From Chloroflexota bacterium (GTDB lineage Bacteria; Chloroflexota; Ktedonobacteria; Ktedonobacterales; Ktedonobacteraceae), in NCBI GenBank assembly GCA_005881995.1, contig VBHV01000072.1:6455-26899 (forward strand): a DNA stretch of 20,445 nt, in the 5' to 3' direction. The stretch's first letter is position 1, and each line of letters begins with the position of its first letter. The notes beneath the pieces are model-generated. The model saw nothing but the letters and a program-made list of their open reading frames with translations, had not been told where the DNA came from and searched no databases. Below are positions 16,015 to 20,445 of this stretch, piece after piece. A program made the translations under genes and the position numbers.

Positions 16015-16043
16015 AGTATAGCGCATGCATGTGTGGATGACAA
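16015..16043 (-). promoter_or_regulatory. Promoter predicting a leaderless mRNA for the WD40-like lipoprotein
   Basis: On the minus strand TTGTCA (16043-16038), a 17-base spacer and TATACT (16020-16015) each match five of six consensus bases. Six bases separate the -10 from ATG 16008, which places +1 on the A of the start codon. It also lies only 11 bases beyond the stop of the permease gene on the same strand. Confidence 0.65.
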
Positions 16044-16053
16044 TGAGCCCTGG

Positions 16054-18084
16054 TCACCAGCGCTTCAGCAGGTGCGCTACTTTGCCTCCTGGCGTCAATT
16101 CGTAGCGCACGCGGTCCGGGTTGACATCTTCCACTTCCGGCACATTTTCAGCTGCGACGACGGTATCGTGTGGGTGCACCACATGCCAGACACTCGATAC
16201 CGCGCCCGGCTCCTCCTGGCGATAGACAAAACGACGTGGTATTTTGGACTTGCGCGCCAGATGTTCAGCTTTGCCAAAGTATTCTTTCGCTTGCTGGTCT
16301 TCAAGATAAGGATCGACTACCTCAAACATGCGCGGGACGCGGCCAGGTTTAGGCTCACCTAAAAACAAAAAGACCACGGGTCTTCCCTCCGCGCTGTTGA
16401 TGGCGGTACGTATCACCATATCATTATGCCCATTCTTCGCGGTTAATACCGCCAGCACGGAATCGGGCAAACGTCCCTCGATCCCCGTAGTGACCACCGG
16501 CAAGCGCCCCTTCTGCTTTTGGCGAGAGTAATTTACGTATGCGATCACCATACCCAGGCTTGCAACGCTGCCTCCAAAGGCTGTCGCCAGGGGTTTTGAG
16601 ACCAGGTTGGTAGACCATGCGATAAACACCAGGAGGGTTGTCAAAATGCCCAGCCAGAAATCAAGAGAATGCCAGGCATCCCGAAATTTGACCCGCCACG
16701 AGGTTGCGGGAGTTGCAAGAGCCGCAAGGTCTTCTGGCCCAATTCCCCCTAGATTAGCCTGCGCCCCTGATGTAGCACCGTTATTTGGAGGAGTGGCGCT
16801 GCGCAGGACATCCTCAGCGAGCTTTTCCCTATTAGTTTCACTGAGATTGCCATTCTGTAGCCGCCTGGATAACGAGCGCGCAAGTTTTCTTTCGCGGTGG
16901 CGCACAATATCCAATCCCAGGCACGTCAAGGTAAACGCTCCCAGCAGGCCAAAAGCGTACAAATCACCCAGGAGATTGATGTTTCCCTTGACGAGGATGA
17001 GGACGAGAATAGGCACCCCGGTAGCCAGGGCAATAGAGTAATGGGGTGTCCCACGTAATTTATTTCGACGCAGGACGAATGCCGGGAAGAACTCCATACG
17101 TGAGAGCGCTAAAAACACGTGGTAAGCGCCGATAATAGCTGTATTGCTGGCAAATACCAGCAGCGCGCTGGCGCTGATGGCTACCTCGGTTTGTAAGACG
17201 ATACCTCCCCATCTGCCTCCGAGCAAAGAGATTACCTGCCCTGAGAGTGTCGGATCTTCCACCCAACTCTTTGGGAGTAAGAGCGTTGAGAACATCGTTA
17301 AGAGTGGACTCGTTAACCCAATAGTTAAGACTACCAGCAAGAGTGCTAAACCCGCGACCTTCTTACGCGGGGTTCTCATGACGGGGGAAAGCTGCGAGAT
17401 ACTCTCCAGGCCGGAAAAGGCGAGGAACGAGCCGGCAAAACCTGACAGGATCGTAGCAAGCCCAAGCGTATGATTCTCAAACATTTTAGGGAATAACGAT
17501 AAGAAAAAGGAGAAAGAAATATGTGTAAAGACCGTTATAAGGATGGCAATATCGCTAACAAATGCAATTATAGCTCCTATCAGGCTCACTTTCGCGCTTT
17601 CGCTAATACCTACCCAGTTAAGAATACCCAGTATCACCAGTGCAATAATTGTTGCAAAAAGAACCCAGGGACCAAGCCCAGGTATCACCACGCTGAGATA
17701 CAACATACCAGAAAGGCAACTAATGGCAGCTGTAAGGAAGTAATCGACCAGGATAAACATGCCACCAAGGGCACCAACCCAGTGATTGATAGCCTGGGCC
17801 GCCACCGTCACCACTCCACCACCTTGCGGGAAGCGCTGAGTCACCTCTGAGTATTTCAAGGTGAGCAGCACAAATACCGACATCGTCAGAAACACGAAGA
17901 ACCCGGCCAAACTTCCTATGCCATTGGTGTTATAGAGAATCCCAGGGACATAGTACACCGATGTACCGATATCGGCGAAGACAACGGCCCAGCAGAGAAT
18001 GGGGCCAAGCAGGTTTTTCCCATGACTCTGCTCGCCCCCGGCAGACACTTGTGAAGCGTCTTGTGTCACTGATTCTTGAGCCAT
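16054..18084 (-). CDS. APC-superfamily permease with C-terminal USP-like domain
   Basis: The 676-residue product has a cytosolic tail (1-24), then about twelve hydrophobic segments. TM1 carries FADIGTSVYYVPGILY (about 36-51), where the unwound Gly-rich stretch binds substrate in APC transporters. A charged, Ala/Gly-rich insert (about 405-475) precedes the last two membrane segments, and the remainder (about 540-655: LPDSVLAVLTAKNGHNDMV, RPVVFLFLGEP, HPHDTVVAAE) resembles a universal-stress-protein fold. The end VRYELTPGGKVAHLLKRW is unlike standard permeases. The USP-like tail and the divergent KdpD-like kinase make potassium (as in KimA-type importers) as plausible as amino acids, but neither substrate can be read. 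The start ATG 18084 has AGGA about 6 bases before it. The adjacent lipoprotein gene on the same strand has its own promoter. Confidence 0.87.
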   Translation of the reverse strand: MAQESVTQDASQVSAGGEQSHGKNLLGPILCWAVVFADIGTSVYYVPGILYNTNGIGSLAGFFVFLTMSVFVLLTLKYSEVTQRFPQGGGVVTVAAQAINHWVGALGGMFILVDYFLTAAISCLSGMLYLSVVIPGLGPWVLFATIIALVILGILNWVGISESAKVSLIGAIIAFVSDIAILITVFTHISFSFFLSLFPKMFENHTLGLATILSGFAGSFLAFSGLESISQLSPVMRTPRKKVAGLALLLVVLTIGLTSPLLTMFSTLLLPKSWVEDPTLSGQVISLLGGRWGGIVLQTEVAISASALLVFASNTAIIGAYHVFLALSRMEFFPAFVLRRNKLRGTPHYSIALATGVPILVLILVKGNINLLGDLYAFGLLGAFTLTCLGLDIVRHRERKLARSLSRRLQNGNLSETNREKLAEDVLRSATPPNNGATSGAQANLGGIGPEDLAALATPATSWRVKFRDAWHSLDFWLGILTTLLVFIAWSTNLVSKPLATAFGGSVASLGMVIAYVNYSRQKQKGRLPVVTTGIEGRLPDSVLAVLTAKNGHNDMVIRTAINSAEGRPVVFLFLGEPKPGRVPRMFEVVDPYLEDQQAKEYFGKAEHLARKSKIPRRFVYRQEEPGAVSSVWHVVHPHDTVVAAENVPEVEDVNPDRVRYELTPGGKVAHLLKRW

Positions 18085-18191
18085 AAAAATCCTATCTTAG
18101 CAATAAGAGAAAAGAGGCGCAAATTGTACTGTAATAGATAACATAAGCGTACTTCTTAGCTAGCGCAAGCTATGCTTTTCCGATAGTGTAC

Positions 18192-18337
18192 CATAGGGTT
18201 CAATGCGAAACAAGGAAACCACTGTTTGTTCTAGATTTTCTTATAGCCGTAAAATAGTCTCTGCTATTGACGAGTCTTGACTTATCACCTATGCTAAAAT
18301 AGTAGCCGTGAAGGCGTTTCGCATTGCTTTCCCTATG
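18192..18337. repeat. Inverted pair of 20-22-bp motifs between the permease and kinase genes
   Basis: CATAGGG-tt-CAATGCGAAAC (18192-18211) is matched in reverse by GTTTCGCATTG-cttt-CCCTATG (18316-18337): the 11-bp and 7-bp blocks are perfect and the gap differs by two bases. The arms are 104 bases apart. They flank the kinase promoter and could be operator sites for one regulator of both genes, or the ends of a small MITE-like insertion. No target-site duplication is obvious outside the arms. Confidence 0.65.
18267..18300 (+). promoter_or_regulatory. Candidate promoter of the KdpD-like kinase gene
   Basis: TTGACG (18267-18272) is 17 bases from TATGCT (18290-18295). A second reading uses TGC-TAAAAT (TAAAAT 18295-18300) as an extended -10. 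A second TTGAC (18277-18281) lies 10 bases after the first, one helical turn apart. Transcription would begin at about 18302-18307, 40-45 bases before the start codon. Confidence 0.5.
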
Positions 18338-18346
18338 AGATGAGCC

Positions 18347-19936
18347 ATGAGCAAGCTTAAATACTTACCCTCACCGGTTGGCAGGGATGAAGCACGTTGG
18401 GTGCGGTATGCCAGTGACAGCGTATTGGCAACGGCAGCTGCGCTGCTGGTAACAGGCATCATCTACGTATTTCAACTCTATCCGCGTATTCCTAATATCT
18501 CGCTGCTCTACCTGTTAATTGTATTGACCCTTGCCAGTACACGAGGACTCTATTCCGCTATCGTTGCTTCAGTAGTGGCTTTTCTCTCGTTTGACTTCTT
18601 TCTTACCCAGCCTTTATATACATTTACCATATTTAAAGTAGAGGAATGGTTAGCGCTGTTCATCTTTCTGGTGACCGCCATCATTACGGGTCAGCTAGCC
18701 TCAGCGCTGAGACTACGTGCTGAGCAGGCCAGAAAGCGTGAATACGAAACGCGCGTCCTTTATGAACTCGTGCGTGATACCAATCGCGAAGAAAATGTGG
18801 AGCGCCAGCTCAGTATCATTGCGCGCGCTGTCGTCGATGTATTTTCTTCCTGGGGAGTGCGCGATTGTGCTATTCTACTGCCAGATGCAAGTGGAAAACT
18901 GGTTATACAGGCCAATACTCGTTCGTCCAAAGAGCAAGTAACGTTATTGGCTGATGAAGCTGCAACCGCTACCTGGGTTATGTCACAGGCGCAAACTGCG
19001 GAACTGCACGATGTCTCGCTCACCCCTGAAAGGTATGCTCCCAGGGCGGTAGTACGCAGTACGAACCTGAAACATCCCATGCGGCGCTATGTGCGCATGG
19101 TGCCTTTGACATTGGGCCAGCGTGTGGTTGGCGTGCTGCGTCTCTCGATGGAGGATGACCCACGCCTTTTTAGCGCGGAGAGATCGCTGGGGGTAGAGCG
19201 TGAACGGTCACACCCTGGAACTACCTTTTTCTGGACCTTCGTCGATCAAGCCGCCTCGGTGATTGAACGGGAGCGTTTGCGCCGCGAAACCCTGCAAGTG
19301 GAAGTCCTGCGGCGCACCGATGCCCTGCGGGCGGCGCTGCTTTCTTCCGTTTCGCACGATCTGCGCACGCCTCTCTCATCGATAAAAGCAGCGGCCAGCA
19401 GCTTGCTTCAGGAAGATGTGCAATGGGATGACGAGGCACGCCACAGCTTTGCTCTTGCTATCGTGCGCGAGGCTGATCGGCTCAATCGCCTGGTGGCGAA
19501 CTTGCTCGACATGTCTCGTATCGAGGGAGGCGCGCTCAAACCTGAAAAAGAGTGGTATCCTATCAATGAATTGATTCAAGACGTGGTGGCCCGCATGCAG
19601 CCAGTATTGCAGGGGCGCGTCGTGCATACAGACCTACCCGCCGATCTGCCGCCGGTGAAGCTGGATTATTTGCAGATAGACCAGGTGTTAACCAATCTGC
19701 TTGAAAACGCTGTGCGCTATACACCAGCCGAATCGCCCATCGACATTGGTGTACGGCTTGACGGAGAGTATATGCTGATCAGTGTAGCTGATCGCGGCCC
19801 TGGCATACCGGCAGCAGATTTGGACCGTGTCTTTGACAAGTTTTACCGCGTGATGGAGACGCAGACGAAAGCCACCCGTACCACGGGTTCGGGGTTGGGC
19901 CTGGCGGTATGCAAGGGCCGCGATCAGCTACACTGA
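18347..19936 (+). CDS. KdpD-like sensor histidine kinase, C-terminus replaced by inverted copy (probably broken)
   Basis: The readable product is 529 residues. Four hydrophobic segments (about 24-122, DUF4118/KdpD type) include FLSFDFFLTQPLYTF. A helical region and a GAF-like domain follow (about 135-305), then HisKA with SVSHDLRTPLSS (His337), N box NLLENAVRYTPA, G1 DRGPGIPAADLDRVF and G2 GSGLGLAV. It lacks the N-terminal KdpD/USP sensor part of full KdpD. After GLAVCKG (to 19918) the expected final 25-35 residues are missing: the frame enters the inverted copy and stops after RDQLH at 19934-19936. If the junction is real, the ATPase fold is incomplete and the protein is likely inactive. No strong ribosome site precedes ATG 18347. 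The partner response regulator lies just downstream, as in kdpDE pairs. Confidence 0.85.
   Translation: MSKLKYLPSPVGRDEARWVRYASDSVLATAAALLVTGIIYVFQLYPRIPNISLLYLLIVLTLASTRGLYSAIVASVVAFLSFDFFLTQPLYTFTIFKVEEWLALFIFLVTAIITGQLASALRLRAEQARKREYETRVLYELVRDTNREENVERQLSIIARAVVDVFSSWGVRDCAILLPDASGKLVIQANTRSSKEQVTLLADEAATATWVMSQAQTAELHDVSLTPERYAPRAVVRSTNLKHPMRRYVRMVPLTLGQRVVGVLRLSMEDDPRLFSAERSLGVERERSHPGTTFFWTFVDQAASVIERERLRRETLQVEVLRRTDALRAALLSSVSHDLRTPLSSIKAAASSLLQEDVQWDDEARHSFALAIVREADRLNRLVANLLDMSRIEGGALKPEKEWYPINELIQDVVARMQPVLQGRVVHTDLPADLPPVKLDYLQIDQVLTNLLENAVRYTPAESPIDIGVRLDGEYMLISVADRGPGIPAADLDRVFDKFYRVMETQTKATRTTGSGLGLAVCKGRDQLH
19643..19801 (+). repeat. 159-bp inverted repeat, original arm
   Basis: This arm lies in frame in the kinase ATPase domain and encodes the N-box region (LPPVKLDYLQIDQ to VADRG). 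It equals the reverse complement of 19914-20072 at all 159 positions. It is judged the original because the protein reads correctly through it and on both sides. Confidence 0.95.
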
Positions 19937-20072
19937 TCAGCATATACTCTCCGTCAAGCCGTACACCAATGTCGATGGGCGATTCGGCTGGTGTATAGCG
20001 CACAGCGTTTTCAAGCAGATTGGTTAACACCTGGTCTATCTGCAAATAATCCAGCTTCACCGGCGGCAGATC
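19914..20072 (-). repeat. 159-bp inverted repeat, copied arm
   Basis: Perfect reverse complement of 19643-19801, with 112 bases between the arms. It interrupts the kinase gene after codon 524 and ends where recognisable response-regulator coding sequence begins. On the minus strand it still reads as kinase sequence (VKLDYLQIDQVLTNLLENAV), without the rest of a gene. Confidence 0.95.
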
Positions 20073-20445
20073 AGGAGGCTTTAGAAGCGATTGGGCATTA
20101 CCGGCCGGATTTGATGGTGCTCGATCTGGGTTTGCCTGGCATGAGTGGACTGGAAGTCTGCAGGCGTGTGCGAGCGCAGTCCAATTTACCGATCATTGTG
20201 CTCTCGATCAAGGATACCGAGCGCGATAAAGTGCAGGCGCTTGATCTGGGGGCCGATGACTATGTTTCCAAACCGTTCGGAATGAATGAAATCCTGGCTC
20301 GTATACGCGTTGCGCTGCGCCATGCCGCCCAGGTTGAATCCGGCACCGAACCCATCTTTACAGCCGGGCCACTGAGCGTTGATTTTGTGCATCGCCTCGT
20401 CCAGGTCAACGGACAGGAAGTCAAGCTGACGCCCACAGAATATGA
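20069..20445 (+). pseudogene. KdpE/OmpR-type response regulator, 5' end missing and 3' end outside window
   Basis: In the frame starting at 20069 the sequence reads as a receiver domain from its second helix on: DQEALEAIGHYRPD, the phosphoacceptor strand LMVLDLGLPG (Asp codon 20123-20125), IIVLSIKDTERDKV with the conserved Ser, and DDYVSKPFG (Lys codon 20270-20272). A linker and the first strands of an OmpR-type DNA-binding domain follow (FTAGPLSVDF, VNGQEVKLTPTEY) up to the window end. The LS-x-K/R-D and DYVSKPFG motifs resemble KdpE. The first receiver strand, the acidic pocket (DDE) and a start codon are absent: about 34 residues are missing, judged from the usual position of the Asp near residue 53. 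They are replaced by the inverted kinase copy. If the junction is an artefact, the true gene is intact and would directly follow the kinase gene. Confidence 0.85.

Noticed and set aside
16009..16026. Earlier ATG start for the WD40-like lipoprotein
   Set aside because: It lies within the promoter -10/spacer region and would put six residues before a normal signal peptide.
18192..18337. Calling the inverted motif pair an insertion sequence
   Set aside because: No transposase is encoded and no target duplication is visible (flanks differ); left as an unassigned repeat or operator pair.
19779..20060. Minus-strand 93-codon frame resembling a kinase fragment
   Set aside because: It is only the copied arm of the 159-bp inverted repeat read in its original sense plus the antisense of the spacer; not a separate gene.

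Overview
The window looks like chromosomal DNA of a Chloroflexota bacterium, most likely of the Ktedonobacteria type. This is an inference from gene content: a caspase-like/TPR membrane protein, PQQ-repeat and WD40-like surface proteins, a KdpD-type kinase without the usual N-terminal sensor part, and a complete Liv-type amino-acid ABC operon. Base composition is moderate. No rRNA, tRNA, CRISPR array, transposase or phage gene was seen.

Layout. (1) 1-1344, +: C-terminal part of an ABC-F ATPase, cut by the window edge. (2) 1349-3124, -: caspase-like + TPR + membrane protein, convergent with the ABC-F gene. (3) 3350-4995, +: coaE (dephospho-CoA kinase), then a membrane-anchored alpha/beta hydrolase 11 bases downstream. 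(4) 5008-11731, +: a branched-chain amino-acid ABC operon in the order substrate-binding lipoprotein, LivH, LivM, LivG, LivF. It starts with a perfect-consensus sigma-70 promoter and ends with a clear intrinsic terminator. LivM carries an unusual extra membrane region of about 375 residues. (5) 11736-13499, -: a small acidic protein and a membrane-anchored protein with ten PQQ-like repeats, divergent from an NAD(P)-dependent epimerase-like gene (13734-14735, +); the two opposing promoters share their -35 region. (6) 14755-16008, -: a WD40-like lipoprotein whose promoter predicts a leaderless mRNA. (7) 16054-18084, -: an APC-superfamily permease with a USP-like tail, divergent from a KdpD-like histidine kinase (18347, +) and a KdpE-like response regulator (to the window end).

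The most striking feature is at the kinase/regulator junction. A perfect 159-bp inverted copy of the kinase ATPase-domain coding sequence (19643-19801 copied inverted at 19914-20072) replaces the end of the kinase gene and the start of the regulator gene. The junction sits on a pre-existing 14-bp quasi-palindrome with 13 of 14 positions matching, so it looks like a fold-back template switch. It is either a real inactivating rearrangement or an amplification/assembly chimera, and sequence alone cannot decide.

Other points worth attention: an inverted pair of 20-22-bp motifs between the permease and kinase genes; short SD-led ORFs ending just before the starts of livK, livM and the epimerase gene; a caspase domain whose cysteine is shifted by one position; large hairpins in the livK-livH gap; and a compact 26-bp palindrome upstream of coaE.

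I see no clearly new multi-gene system here. The permease/KdpDE-like cluster is the best candidate for an unrecognised functional unit (possibly potassium or osmotic control), and that is inference.
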